64,000 bases of DNA from Pseudomonadota bacterium (GTDB taxonomy: Bacteria > Desulfobacterota > Binatia > Binatales > Binataceae). A program made the position numbers and the translations under genes. The notes beneath the pieces were generated by a model. It ran no database searches and was not told the DNA's origin. It saw only the letters and a program-made list of their open reading frames with translations. Shown here piece by piece: positions 1 to 8,631 of this stretch; within the stretch, counting starts at the first letter, position 1; the number at the start of each line of letters is the position of its first letter. Location of the stretch: positions 62,001-126,000 of the forward strand of contig JAJPJA010000031.1 of NCBI GenBank assembly GCA_021324455.1, given 5' to 3'.

Positions 1-521
1 CGGCTGTCGGCCCGGAACATCGCCTGCTTGTTCATCCGCACCAAATCGTCCAGCCGGCCGCGCAGGGCGGTGAAGTCGCGGTCGCGGCGTTTTTGCGGGT
101 CGGCGGCGAGGCCGTCAAACAGTGCGCGGCCCCGCCATTCGATGTCGTGCGCCAGTTCGGCTTCCCCGACCTCGGTGATGTCGTTCAGTTCCACGCCGAT
201 CCAATACATGAACTCGCGCCGGTTGCCCGCCAGCACCTGGTTGAGGGTGCCGTCGCGCTGCGCAAGCTGGACGGCGGTGAGCGCCGCGTTCATATGCTGG
301 GCGGCCTCGATGCTGATGTAGTTGCGATAGAGCGTGGTGCGGATCGCGCTGCCCAGCAGGTACACCTTGGGCAGGGCGAGGATACCCAGCACCAGCGCGA
401 TCGCCAGCATCAGCAGCGTGCCGTTGCGAATCCGGTTGCTTAAGGAAGGAGCCTGCATATTGCCGCCGGCGTCGGCGATTTCGGCGCCGCCGGCGATAAC
501 AACATTTTGTGCCGGAATCAT
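1..521 (-). CDS. Membrane sensor protein, probable histidine kinase N-terminus (cut by window edge)
   Basis: An open frame of 173 codons runs off the left edge. After about 30 polar residues there is one hydrophobic segment near residues 36-56 (motif LLMLAIALVLGILALP), followed by an acidic, helical extracytoplasmic stretch resembling the four-helix sensor regions of histidine kinases and chemoreceptors. An internal Met at codon 22 is an alternative start. No kinase core is visible because the gene is truncated. It lies downstream of a kdp cluster whose KdpD lacks a kinase half, so it may be the missing kinase partner; that link is inference from position. A chemoreceptor or diguanylate cyclase is also possible. 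Confidence 0.55.
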   Translation of the reverse strand, partial: MIPAQNVVIAGGAEIADAGGNMQAPSLSNRIRNGTLLMLAIALVLGILALPKVYLLGSAIRTTLYRNYISIEAAQHMNAALTAVQLAQRDGTLNQVLAGNRREFMYWIGVELNDITEVGEAELAHDIEWRGRALFDGLAADPQKRRDRDFTALRGRLDDLVRMNKQAMFRADS

Positions 522-559
522 GGCAGAGCAAAAGCGGGTCCGCGGAAAAACCGATCGCT

Positions 560-883
560 TTATCTGGCGGGAAGCTGGACAATGCCGTCCGAACGGCGCC
601 AACTCGACGGCCGCCGCGTCCGCGCCGGCTTGACCCTGCGCGAGCCGCCGGCCGTTTGGGCCGGCTCGCAGGGGCCGACGACGAAGCTTTGCACCCGCCG
701 AATGTTTTCCAACCCCGAAAGCGGCTCGCCGCCGCCATCGACCGCGCGCAGCCGGCCCCGGCTCTCGACCACAAACGCCCATCCGCAGCGCAGACACGAG
801 TAGCGGTAGCGATGGGTCTTGAACCATCCCGCCGGCCGGCCGAGATCCTCGATAAAGTAGTCGTGTTTGAGTGGCGGCGTCAT
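560..883 (-). CDS. Small CxxC protein, unknown function
   Basis: A 107-residue protein beginning MTPPLKHDYF. It has one CxxC (Cys30, Cys33, in YSCLRCGWAF) typical of half a zinc ribbon, one further Cys near residue 72, and a basic, low-complexity C-terminal third rich in Arg and Ser. The first 75 residues look like folded protein, while the tail could be partly disordered. No family is recognised. It lies 38 bases upstream of the edge-truncated sensor gene on the same strand, so the two may be cotranscribed from the promoter-like block at 987-1025. The frame extends further upstream, but ATG at 883 fits best because the upstream residues look non-coding. Confidence 0.5.
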   Translation of the reverse strand: MTPPLKHDYFIEDLGRPAGWFKTHRYRYSCLRCGWAFVVESRGRLRAVDGGGEPLSGLENIRRVQSFVVGPCEPAQTAGGSRRVKPARTRRPSSWRRSDGIVQLPAR

Positions 884-986
884 GCAAACAGGGCGGTCGC
901 GCCCGCTATCGCATCCACAGCACAAGATGTGCCGCTGAGGAGAGCCTCGACCGGCGCGGACTTTTGGCCGCTGGCGGAGCCGGCGC

Positions 987-1025
987 ATTTCACAATGCAA
1001 GAATTGGGATTTCAGTTTGAAAAGT
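987..1025 (-). promoter_or_regulatory. Promoter-like block shared with the kdp operon
   Basis: Read on the minus strand it contains CTGAAA (1010-1015), a 17-base spacer and TGAAAT (987-992). It shares CTTTTCAA, TGAAA, CCCA and TCTTGCA, in that order, with the block upstream of the kdp operon at 7785-7825. It would drive the CxxC and sensor genes with a leader of about 95 bases. Confidence 0.4.
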
Positions 1026-1058
1026 GATTGATGCACGCGATCGGTGTAAGTATCCAGG

Positions 1059-1370
1059 ATGCATTCGATCCGGCTGATTGCAGTTCTGGTTGGCGCGGCG
1101 ATTCTCGAAGTGAGCGGGGACGCCCTGGTGCGGATGGGCCTGCAGCGGCGCGCGCTGCCGATGCTGGCAGGCGCTCTATGCCTGCTGGTTTACGGTGTGG
1201 TCGTCAATCTGGGCGGCACGGATTTCGGCCGCCTGATGGGAATTTACATTGTGACGTTCTTTTTGGTCGCTCAGATCATCGGCGTGATCGCGTTTGGCCA
1301 GATTCCCCAGCCGCGTACCGCCGCCGCCGCTGGACTGTTGATCGCGGCGGCGGCGCTGATGATGGCCTGA
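1059..1370 (+). CDS. Small four-helix membrane protein, SMR/YnfA-like
   Basis: This 103-residue protein is almost entirely hydrophobic, with four predicted membrane helices at about residues 5-22, 32-50, 60-78 and 84-102. Helix 1 carries a buried acidic residue (AILEVSGD), as small multidrug resistance and YnfA proteins do. That suggests a dimeric small transporter, but sequence similarity to either family is only general and the substrate is unknown. Its start has a weak ribosome-binding site (AGG directly before ATG). It stands alone on the plus strand between minus-strand genes and ends just before the USP gene end. Confidence 0.6.
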   Translation: MHSIRLIAVLVGAAILEVSGDALVRMGLQRRALPMLAGALCLLVYGVVVNLGGTDFGRLMGIYIVTFFLVAQIIGVIAFGQIPQPRTAAAAGLLIAAAALMMA

Positions 1371-1375
1371 GGTCT

Positions 1376-1828
1376 CTAACTGGATTTGCGGCCCACTCCG
1401 GCCACCTCGATCTCGAATTCGCGGCCCTGCGCGATCAGCGCGGCGGTTACGCTGCGCCGGCCCAGACGCGACCCCGGCCCATGCCGGGAGCGGCCCACGA
1501 TTATCCGCCTGACGCGCGCGTCGCGGGCGAAGTCGAGCAGAGCTTCGGCGATATCCGGCGCCTTGATCCATACCGCCTCGGCACCCATTCCGGCGGCCAG
1601 TACCACACTGTCGAGCAGCGCGTGGTAATCGCGATCCGCCGCCGCCCACTTGCTTTCGGGCGCGCAATCGATGTGGACCGCGTACCAGTCGGCGTCAAGC
1701 TCGTGCGCGCTGCGACAGGCCTTGCGCAACAATATGTTCGCGCCGCCCGCAGGATTGGCCGAAAGACAGACCATCACGCCGGCGCGCGGGCGCGAGGGGA
1801 AACCAATCACTTTGGCGGGTCCGCTCAT
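1376..1828 (-). CDS. Stand-alone USP-domain protein, paralogue of the KdpD USP domain
   Basis: A 150-residue universal-stress-protein domain that aligns along its length with the C-terminal part of the adjacent KdpD. Shared blocks include VMVCLS/IMVCLS, WYAVH, ALLDS, GAEAVW/GAEVVW, ALLDFA and RIIVGRSR/RIMVGRTR. It starts inside the kdpD stop (ATGA overlap, 1825-1828), so translation is coupled. It probably arose by duplication of the KdpD domain. USP domains in KdpD sense nucleotides or contact partners, so this copy may modulate KdpD signalling; that role is inferred. Confidence 0.8.
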   Translation of the reverse strand: MSGPAKVIGFPSRPRAGVMVCLSANPAGGANILLRKACRSAHELDADWYAVHIDCAPESKWAAADRDYHALLDSVVLAAGMGAEAVWIKAPDIAEALLDFARDARVRRIIVGRSRHGPGSRLGRRSVTAALIAQGREFEIEVAGVGRKSS

Positions 1829-2988
1829 TGTTGCTCCTCCCCTTCGGCGTCGCTGACCACATGCACGTCGAAATCGCGCGCCTGATCGATCAGGCGGCGG
1901 GTGATGGAACGGTCGAACAGATGCCTCAGCAGCGAAGGGCGCGTGCGTCCGACCATGATCCGGGTAACGCGTTTTTCATGGGCAAAATCGAGCAGCGCCT
2001 TGATCACGTCGGGCCCTTTGAGCCATACCACCTCGGCGCCCATGTCGGCGGCCAGATTGATCGAATCGAGCAGGGCGCGAAAGTCGCGGGTGCTGATTTT
2101 CTGAGTCGATTCGGCGGGGGTTTCGACGTGGACCGCGTACCACTCGGCGTTGGCGTCGCCGGCCGCGCGCCAGGCCTTGCGCAGCAGCTGCGAGCTGCTC
2201 CCCGGACGCGAGGACAGGCAGACCATGATCCGTTCGTCGACCGCGGTGCGCCGGCCGCCCTCGCGTTTGACCTGTTCGCGCTGTTCGCGTTTGCGCCGCT
2301 GGTCGCGCGCCACCTGCTGCAGGGCCAGCTCGCGCAGCGCGCCCAGGTTGCCGGGCCGGAAGAAGTTGCGAAACGCGTTTTCGATCTGTTCGGGCGGATA
2401 GATCTTTCCCTCGCGCAGCCGTTGGCGCAGCTCTTCGACCGAAAGGTCCACGTCGATAATCTGGTCGGCGCGGGCTAAAAAGCTGTCGGGCACGGTTTCG
2501 CGCACCTCCACGCCCGTAATGCGCTTGACCACCGGCGCGATACTCTCCAGATGCTGCACGTTTAGCGCGGTGATTACGTTGATGCCGGCGCCCAGCAGCT
2601 CCATCACGTCCTGGTAGCGCTTGGCATGGCGCGATCCGGGGGCGTTGGTATGCGCCAGCTCGTCGACGATTACGTACTCCGGTTTGCGCGCCAGGATGCG
2701 GTCGAGGTCCATCTCCCTGATGGTCGCGCCGCGATGGGAGATTTCGCGCAGCGGGATGACTTCGAGGTCGCCGATGAGAGCGGCGGTTTCCTTGCGCGAA
2801 TGCGGCTCAATCAGCCCCAGCACCACGTCATGGCCTTCGTTGCGAAGCTGGTGCGCCTCTTCCAGCATCCGGTAGGTCTTGCCCACGCCGGCCGCCCCGC
2901 CCAAATATACCTTGAGCTTGCCCTTGGGCGCTTCGGCTTCCAGGCCCAGAAACGATTCAGGATCGCGACGCTCTTCCTGGTCGGCCAT
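1825..2988 (-). CDS. kdpD: KdpD short form: KdpD N-domain plus USP, without histidine kinase
   Basis: This 387-residue protein carries the KdpD N-terminal domain with Walker A GGAAGVGKT (residues 30-38), Walker B YVIVDELAHTN near 109, and the typical stretch through residue about 230. A USP domain then begins at VDERIMVCLS. Full-length KdpD is about 900 residues and continues into four membrane helices, GAF and a histidine kinase; here the protein ends after USP with a normal stop. Short KdpD forms are known in several bacteria and work with separate kinases. It is the fifth kdp gene of the operon, 134 bases after kdpC, and couples to the USP gene. Confidence 0.9.
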   Translation of the reverse strand: MADQEERRDPESFLGLEAEAPKGKLKVYLGGAAGVGKTYRMLEEAHQLRNEGHDVVLGLIEPHSRKETAALIGDLEVIPLREISHRGATIREMDLDRILARKPEYVIVDELAHTNAPGSRHAKRYQDVMELLGAGINVITALNVQHLESIAPVVKRITGVEVRETVPDSFLARADQIIDVDLSVEELRQRLREGKIYPPEQIENAFRNFFRPGNLGALRELALQQVARDQRRKREQREQVKREGGRRTAVDERIMVCLSSRPGSSSQLLRKAWRAAGDANAEWYAVHVETPAESTQKISTRDFRALLDSINLAADMGAEVVWLKGPDVIKALLDFAHEKRVTRIMVGRTRPSLLRHLFDRSITRRLIDQARDFDVHVVSDAEGEEQQ

Positions 2989-3122
2989 CGGGACCGTCAG
3001 CGCAAAAGCCGGCCTGGAGCCGCAAGGATGCGCCGCTCGGGAGCGTCAGAGCTTGGACTGGGTCGATGGATTTCGCTCACAGCAAAACTCGATCGCGCCC
3101 GGACTCGAACCGCACTGCAGCC

Positions 3123-3719
3123 CTACTTCCTCGCCTGCCGCGACAGGGGCGCGGCCCGGTCCAGCGCCATGTTCAATTCCAGTACGTTCACGCCCGGCTC
3201 GCCCAGGATACCCAGCAGGCGGCCGCGGGTTGATTGCTCCACCAGCCCGCGCACCTGCGCTTCGGCAAGGCCGCGCGCCTTCGCCACCCGGGCCACCTGC
3301 AGCAGCGCCGACGCCGGGCTGATTTCGGGATCCAGACCGCTGCCCGACGCCGTCACCAGGTCGATCGGCACCTGCGACGCCGTGATGCCGGGATTCTCCT
3401 CGAGCACGCCTTTGAGCCGCGCCTTTACCGCCTCTATCAATGCCTTGTTGGTGGGTCCCAGGTTGGACCCCGACGAGGCGCTGGCATCGTAGCCCTTGTC
3501 GCCCGCGGCGGAGGGGCGGCTGTGAAAATATCCGGCGGCGACAAACTTCTGGCCAATCAGGCTCGAACCCACCACCTGTCCATTGCGCATTATCAGACTG
3601 CCCTGCGCCTGGCGCGGAAATATAGCGCGGCACAGGCCTGTTATTACGATTGGATAGGCCAGGCCGGTCAGAATCGTGAGCACGATGGTCATCTTGACCG
3701 CGGTCATCAGGGTGCGCAT
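3123..3719 (-). CDS. kdpC: Potassium-transporting ATPase subunit C
   Basis: A 198-residue KdpC with one N-terminal membrane helix (TIVLTILTGLAYPIVITG, about residues 12-30) and a soluble domain. Family blocks are seen: FVAAGYFHSRPSA, YDASASSGSNLGPTN, LVTASGSGLDPEISPASA and LGEPGVNVLELN. KdpC stabilises the KdpFABC complex and raises ATP affinity. The gene lies 9 bases downstream of kdpB on the same strand. Its length is typical. Confidence 0.97.
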   Translation of the reverse strand: MRTLMTAVKMTIVLTILTGLAYPIVITGLCRAIFPRQAQGSLIMRNGQVVGSSLIGQKFVAAGYFHSRPSAAGDKGYDASASSGSNLGPTNKALIEAVKARLKGVLEENPGITASQVPIDLVTASGSGLDPEISPASALLQVARVAKARGLAEAQVRGLVEQSTRGRLLGILGEPGVNVLELNMALDRAAPLSRQARK

Positions 3720-3728
3720 CGGATACTC

Positions 3729-5780
3729 CTACGCCAGATGCAGGGCGGCTACGGCCAGATCGATCAACTTGATGCCGATAAACGGGACGATCACGCCGCC
3801 CAGGCCGTAGATCAGCAGGTTGCGGGTCAGGATCGCCGCGGCGCCCAGCGGGCGATAGGCCACGCCGCGCAGCGCCAGCGGAATCAGAGCGACGATGATC
3901 AGGGCGTTGAAAATAATCGCGGACAGAATGGCGCTTTGCGGGGTTGCCAGATGCATGATGTTGAGCGCCTGCAGCTCCGGATAGCCCAGCACAAACATGG
4001 CGGGAATAATGGCGAAATACTTGGCGACGTCGTTGGCGATGGAAAACGTGGTCAGCGCCCCGCGCGTTATCAGCAGTTGCTTGCCGATTTCCACCACCTC
4101 CATGATCTTGGTCGGATTGGAATCGAGATCGACCATGTTGCCGGCCTCGCGCGCGGCCTGGGTGCCCGCGTTCATCGCGATTCCGACATCCGCCTGCGCC
4201 AACGCCGGCGCGTCGTTGGTGCCGTCGCCGATCATCGCGACCAGCTTGCCTTCCGCCTGCTCCTCGCGGATCAGCCGCAGCTTGGTCTCCGGCGTGGCCT
4301 CGGCGCGGAAATCGTCCACCCCCGATTCCCTGGCGATCGCCGCCGCGGTCAGCGGGTTGTCGCCGGTAATCATCACGGTCTTGAGTCCCATCGCGCGCAG
4401 CCGGGCGAAACGTTCGCGGATGCCTTCCTTGATGATGTCCTTGAGATGAATCACACCCAGCGCGCGGGGGCCGTCGGCCACGACCAGCGGCGTGCCGCCG
4501 GTGCGGGCGATGTCCTGGACGATCGCGGTCAGTTCCGGCGGCACTTTTCCGCCCGCCTGCGCGACGAATTTGGCGACCATGTCGGCGGCGCCCTTGCGGA
4601 TCCGCCGCCCGTTCAGATTGACCCCGCTCATGCGGGTCTGCGCGGAGAACGGAATGAACTCGGCTTCCTTTTCCGCCAGCTCGCGGCCGCGCAGGTTGTA
4701 TTGGTTCTTGGCCAGCACAACGATCGATCGGCCTTCGGGCGTTTCGTCGGCCAGCGACGCCAGCTGCGCCGCGTCGGCCAACTCCTGCGCCGCCACGCCG
4801 GGCAGCGCGATGAACTCGGTCGCCATCCGATTGCCCAGCGTGATGGTTCCGGTCTTGTCCAGCAGCAAGGTATCGACGTCGCCCGCGGCCTCGACCGCCC
4901 GTCCGGACATCGCCAGCACATTATGCTGCACCAGCCGATCCATCCCGGCGATACCAATCGCGGACAGCAAGCCGCCGATGGTGGTGGGAATCAGGCAGAC
5001 CAGCAGCGCCACTTCCACTGGCAGGGAGAGCGTGGTGCCGGCATAGAGCGCGAACGGATAAAGACTGACGCATACCAGCATGAAGATGATGGTGAGTCCC
5101 GCCAGCAGGATGCTGAGCGCGATTTCATTGGGCGTCTTCTGCCGCTGCGCACCTTCCACCAGCGCGATCATGCGGTCGAGAAAGGTCTCGCCCGGATTGG
5201 CGGTAATCTTGACCTTGATCCAGTCGGAGATGACCGTGGTGCCGCCGGTGACGGCGCTGCGGTCGCCGCCGCTTTCCCGAATGACCGGGGCCGACTCGCC
5301 GGTAATCGCCGCTTCGTTGACCGCCGCCACGCCTTCGATCACCTCGCCGTCGCCGGGGATGATGCCGCCGGCGCGGACGATTACGAGGTCGCCGCGGCGC
5401 AGGGAAGTGGCGGGCACGGTGATCTCGTGTCCATCGCGCAAAAGCGTCGCCTGGGTCTCGGTGCGGGTTTTGCGCAGATTGTCGGCCTGCGCCTTGCCGC
5501 GCCCCTCCGCCATCGCTTCGGCGAAATTGGCGAACAGCACGGTGAACCACAGCCATAGCGCGATCTGGAGTTCAAAGCCGACCAACCCGACGCGCCCGCC
5601 GAAAATGTCGCGCGCCAGGATCAGGGTAACCGCCGCCGCCGTCACCTCGACCACGAACATCACCGGATTGCGGGCCTGGATGCGCGGGTCGAGCTTGGTC
5701 AGCGAATCCAGCGCCGCCCGCTTGACGATCTGCGGCTCCCACAGCGGCGTTGCTTTGCGTTCGGAGGAATTCCTTGCCAT
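3729..5780 (-). CDS. kdpB: Potassium-transporting ATPase subunit B (P-type ATPase)
   Basis: This 683-residue catalytic subunit of the Kdp potassium pump contains the P-type signatures: TGES at residues 160-163, the phosphorylated Asp308 in [17 protein letters not shown] and [12 protein letters not shown]. It has the usual seven membrane helices, and the last lies next to the C-terminus. ATP hydrolysis here drives ion movement through KdpA. The frame extends upstream to 5831, but the start at 5780 ([16 protein letters not shown]) matches family N-termini. It sits 10 bases after kdpA. The Ser in TGES is the residue whose phosphorylation inhibits KdpB in E. coli. Confidence 0.97.
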   Translation of the reverse strand: MARNSSERKATPLWEPQIVKRAALDSLTKLDPRIQARNPVMFVVEVTAAAVTLILARDIFGGRVGLVGFELQIALWLWFTVLFANFAEAMAEGRGKAQADNLRKTRTETQATLLRDGHEITVPATSLRRGDLVIVRAGGIIPGDGEVIEGVAAVNEAAITGESAPVIRESGGDRSAVTGGTTVISDWIKVKITANPGETFLDRMIALVEGAQRQKTPNEIALSILLAGLTIIFMLVCVSLYPFALYAGTTLSLPVEVALLVCLIPTTIGGLLSAIGIAGMDRLVQHNVLAMSGRAVEAAGDVDTLLLDKTGTITLGNRMATEFIALPGVAAQELADAAQLASLADETPEGRSIVVLAKNQYNLRGRELAEKEAEFIPFSAQTRMSGVNLNGRRIRKGAADMVAKFVAQAGGKVPPELTAIVQDIARTGGTPLVVADGPRALGVIHLKDIIKEGIRERFARLRAMGLKTVMITGDNPLTAAAIARESGVDDFRAEATPETKLRLIREEQAEGKLVAMIGDGTNDAPALAQADVGIAMNAGTQAAREAGNMVDLDSNPTKIMEVVEIGKQLLITRGALTTFSIANDVAKYFAIIPAMFVLGYPELQALNIMHLATPQSAILSAIIFNALIIVALIPLALRGVAYRPLGAAAILTRNLLIYGLGGVIVPFIGIKLIDLAVAALHLA

Positions 5781-5790
5781 AACTTTGCGC

Positions 5791-7518
5791 TCAGTAAAGC
5801 TTGCCCCGGAGCATCGCCAGATGCTCAACAATCGGTCCCAGCGCGTCGGCCGGGAAAAAGGTCAGTGCGGCGACAATCACGATCACACCCACCAGCAGCA
5901 CCACGAAAATGGGACCGTTGGTGGGGAACGTACCGGCGCTGGCCGGGACCGCTTTCTTGCCCGCCAGCGATCCGGCCAGGGCCAGCGCCGGAATCATCAT
6001 CATGAAGCGGCCGAACAACATGCCGATCGCCAGCGTCCAGTTGTAGAACGGCGCATTGGCGTTGAGCCCGGCAAACGCCGATCCGTTATTGGCGCCCGCC
6101 TGGGTAAAGGCGTACAGAATCTGGGTAAAGCCATGCGGCCCCGGGTTGGATATTCCCGCCAGCCCCGCCCTTGTCACCATCGCGGCTCCGGCCGGCAGCA
6201 GGATGACGGCAGGGAAGATCAGCACATAGAGCATCGCGAGTTTCATCTCGCGGCCTTCGATTTTCTTGCCCAGATATTCCGGGGTGCGTCCCACCATCAG
6301 GCCGGCGATGAACACTGCCAGCACCGCCATCACCAGCATCCCGAACAGGCCCGAGCCGACGCCGCCGAAGATGATCTCGCCGATCTGCATGTCGATCAGC
6401 GGAATAAAGCCGCCCAGCGGCGTGTAGCTGTCATGCATCGAATTGACCGCGCCGCACGAGGTGTCGGTGGTAATCGTCGCCCACAGCGCGGAGTCGACGA
6501 TCCCGAAGCGCACTTCCTTGCCTTCCAGGTTGCCGCCGCTTTGCGCCGCGGTCGCGGACTGGTCGAGGCCCATGCGGGCGAAGTTCGGGTTGCCGCGCTG
6601 CTCCGACCAGATGGTGACTGCGGCACCTATCGCAAACAGCAGCGCCATCGCCGAGAACAGCGCCCATCCCTGGCGCCGGTCCCCGGCCATTTTTCCGAAG
6701 GTATGCGTCAGCCCGGCGCCGATGGCGAAGATCGCCAGCATCTCGAGCAGGTTGGTCAGCGGCGTAGGATTCTCATACGGATGGGCGGAGTTGGCATTGA
6801 AGAAACCGCCGCCGTTGGTGCCCAGCTCTTTGATAATCTCCTGCGAGGCGACCGGCCCCTGCGCGATCGTCTGCTCCCCGCCTTCCAGGGTTTTGGCATG
6901 AACGTAGGGACTGAAGTTCTGCGGCACGCCCTGCCAGACCAGCACCAGCGCGCCGATCAGGGAAAGCGGGAGCAGGATCCAGAGCACGGCGCGCGTCAGG
7001 TCGACCCAGAAATTGCCGATAGTGCGCGCGCTGCGCCGGACGAAGCCGCGGATAATCGCGATGGCCGCCGCGATTCCGGCCGCCGCCGAAACGAAGTTGT
7101 GAAACGCAAGCCCCGCCATCTGGGTCAGGTAGCTCATGCTGGACTCGCCCGCATACGCCTGCCAGTTGGTGTTGGTGGTGAAACTGGCAGCGGTGTTAAA
7201 GGCTAGATCCGGAGCAACCGCGCCGAAGCCTTGCGGATTGAGCGGCAGAAATTGCTGGAGCCGCTCAAGCCCGTACAACGCCAGCATCCCGGCCAGCGAG
7301 AACAGCAGCATCGCGGCGGCGTACTCGGCCCACGACATTTCCACACCCGGGTACACCCCGCATAGGCGGTAGATCGCGCGCTCGATTGGACCCAGCACCG
7401 GGTCCGCAAAGGTACGCTGCCCGGAAAAAACCCGCGCCATGTAGAGTCCCAGCGGCACGCTGATGACGGTGACCAGAACCGAAAACACTCCGACCTGGAT
7501 GAAGGCGTTGAGCAGCAT
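5791..7518 (-). CDS. kdpA: Potassium-transporting ATPase subunit A
   Basis: A 575-residue, roughly ten-helix membrane subunit that selects and conducts potassium. The four pore-loop repeats are visible: [42 protein letters not shown] and AGANNGSAF, each with the filter Gly. It follows kdpF by 13 bases and precedes kdpB by 10. All parts of the subunit are intact and length is normal. Confidence 0.98.
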   Translation of the reverse strand: MLLNAFIQVGVFSVLVTVISVPLGLYMARVFSGQRTFADPVLGPIERAIYRLCGVYPGVEMSWAEYAAAMLLFSLAGMLALYGLERLQQFLPLNPQGFGAVAPDLAFNTAASFTTNTNWQAYAGESSMSYLTQMAGLAFHNFVSAAAGIAAAIAIIRGFVRRSARTIGNFWVDLTRAVLWILLPLSLIGALVLVWQGVPQNFSPYVHAKTLEGGEQTIAQGPVASQEIIKELGTNGGGFFNANSAHPYENPTPLTNLLEMLAIFAIGAGLTHTFGKMAGDRRQGWALFSAMALLFAIGAAVTIWSEQRGNPNFARMGLDQSATAAQSGGNLEGKEVRFGIVDSALWATITTDTSCGAVNSMHDSYTPLGGFIPLIDMQIGEIIFGGVGSGLFGMLVMAVLAVFIAGLMVGRTPEYLGKKIEGREMKLAMLYVLIFPAVILLPAGAAMVTRAGLAGISNPGPHGFTQILYAFTQAGANNGSAFAGLNANAPFYNWTLAIGMLFGRFMMMIPALALAGSLAGKKAVPASAGTFPTNGPIFVVLLVGVIVIVAALTFFPADALGPIVEHLAMLRGKLY

Positions 7519-7531
7519 GTGTTGGGCTCCG

Positions 7532-7624
7532 TCAGAACTTTTCCGGCCGCAGCATCGCGTACACCAGGTACGCGGTCAGCCCCACGGCCATGATGAGACC
7601 CAGCGCGAGCTCCCAGGGCGTCAT
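7532..7624 (-). CDS. kdpF: KdpF small subunit (30 residues)
   Basis: A 30-residue single-helix protein starting MTPWELALG and ending in YAMLRPEKF, the C-terminal Y-A-x-L-x-P-E-x-F signature of KdpF. KdpF stabilises the KdpABC complex in the membrane. Its ATG overlaps the stop of the upstream micro-ORF (ATGA at 7621-7624), and kdpA follows 13 bases later. It is too short for ordinary gene-length cut-offs. Confidence 0.9.
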   Translation of the reverse strand: MTPWELALGLIMAVGLTAYLVYAMLRPEKF

Positions 7625-7704
7625 AAATTCCGGCACCCCCCAACGTAGGCCAGTCCGATAAGGAAGAAGATAACGGTTACGGCGATTGACAAGACATCGA
7701 GCAT
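7621..7704 (-). CDS. 27-residue membrane micro-ORF leading the kdp operon
   Basis: An ATG at 7704 opens a 27-codon frame. It encodes one hydrophobic helix (VLSIAVTVIFFLIGLAYV) followed by GGCRNL, and its stop overlaps the kdpF start. As I recall, a short single-helix protein ending in a similar AYV-x-G-C-x-x-L tail precedes kdpF in other kdp operons. The conserved tail plus coupled stop/start argue for translation. Function is unknown; a subunit-like or translational-coupling role for kdpF is possible. Confidence 0.65.
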   Translation of the reverse strand: MLDVLSIAVTVIFFLIGLAYVGGCRNL

Positions 7705-7784
7705 GCGAATGCTCTTGAGCAAAGTTCTTGCCGCGGAAAAAAGCGGGATTTACTGGGAGTTTAAGCTGCCTCCCTGATGAGTTC

Positions 7785-7825
7785 GTTCATATTGCAAGAT
7801 GTGGGAGTTTTCAACTTGAAAAGCG
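7785..7825 (-). promoter_or_regulatory. kdp operon promoter candidate with TTTTCAA dyad
   Basis: On the minus strand TTGAAA (7809-7814) is followed by a 17-base spacer and TATGAA (7786-7791), a good sigma-70 match. The -35 lies inside a near-perfect palindrome TTTTCAAxTTGAAAA, a plausible regulator site. The transcript would begin about 75 bases before the micro-ORF. Most of the block recurs at 987-1025. Confidence 0.5.
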
Positions 7826-7977
7826 CCGGACACACGCCGGAGCCCTCTCATGCAAGTCCTTTGCGTCGCCCGATTTGCGCGGACACTCTCGTGACGAAGA
7901 TTTTGCACGGTTTGGTCCGCGCAAACGCGATGCGATTGTCCCGGAATCGGGGCGGTGGAAGGCGAATCGCGCCGCGC

Positions 7978-8631
7978 TCAGACGATTTTCTGTTTGCTGG
8001 CGTGCCAGTCGGCGAGGAATTTCTCCAGGCCGACTTCGGTCAGCGGATGGCACAGGATCTGACGCAACACGTTGAACGGCAGCGTGGCGACGTGCGCGCC
8101 CAACTCCGCCGCCTTCAGGACATGCAGCGGATTGCGCAGCGAGGCGACCAGCACCTCGGTGTGATAGTTGTAGTTGCGCAGGATGCGCATGGTCTGCTCG
8201 ACCGTGGTCATACCGTCGTGGCCGATATCGTCAAGCCGGCCCACGAAGGGGGAGACATAGCTGGCGCCGCATTTGGCCGCGGCCAACGCCTGCAAGGGCG
8301 AGAAGATGAGCGTTACGTTCACCTTGATGCCGCGTTTGGACAGCGCCGCGGTGGCTTTGAGCCCCTCCAGCGTCACCGGGCACTTGACCACGATATTGGG
8401 ATGCAGCCGGGCGAGCGCTTCGCCCTCTTCCAGCATCTGCGGCGCCTGGGTTGAAACCACTTCGGCGCTGACCGGACCGTTAATCATCGAGCAGATTTCC
8501 GCCAGCACCTCGGCGTAGGGACGGCCGGTTTTGGCCAGCAGGCTGGGATTGGTGGTGACGCCGTCGATCAGACCCCAGGTTATAGCCTCGCGCAGCTCGC
8601 CGGTATCCGCACCATCGAGGAAAATCTTCAT
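7978..8631 (-). CDS. Transaldolase / fructose-6-phosphate aldolase family (TalC-type)
   Basis: A 217-residue short-form transaldolase, an (alpha/beta)8 barrel forming a Schiff base with a lysine. Lys83 lies in NIVVKCPVT, the position of the catalytic lysine. Other family blocks are MKIFLDGAD, DGVTTNPSL, NVTLIFSPLQA, SYVSPFVGRLDD and EVLVASLRNPLHV. Short forms include both transaldolase (pentose phosphate pathway) and fructose-6-phosphate aldolase. These are hard to separate by eye, but the length and TTNPSL motif fit bacterial transaldolase. It overlaps folK by 4 bases, so it ends a dapL-folK-tal operon. Confidence 0.93.
   Translation of the reverse strand: MKIFLDGADTGELREAITWGLIDGVTTNPSLLAKTGRPYAEVLAEICSMINGPVSAEVVSTQAPQMLEEGEALARLHPNIVVKCPVTLEGLKATAALSKRGIKVNVTLIFSPLQALAAAKCGASYVSPFVGRLDDIGHDGMTTVEQTMRILRNYNYHTEVLVASLRNPLHVLKAAELGAHVATLPFNVLRQILCHPLTEVGLEKFLADWHASKQKIV

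Noticed and set aside
3234-5558. 774-residue plus-strand frame opposite kdpC and kdpB
   Set aside because: Low-complexity Arg/Gln/His composition with no family features. It is the mirror of real genes in GC-rich DNA.
5080-7206. 708-residue plus-strand frame opposite kdpB and kdpA
   Set aside because: Same shadow pattern; the opposite strand is clearly kdpA and kdpB.
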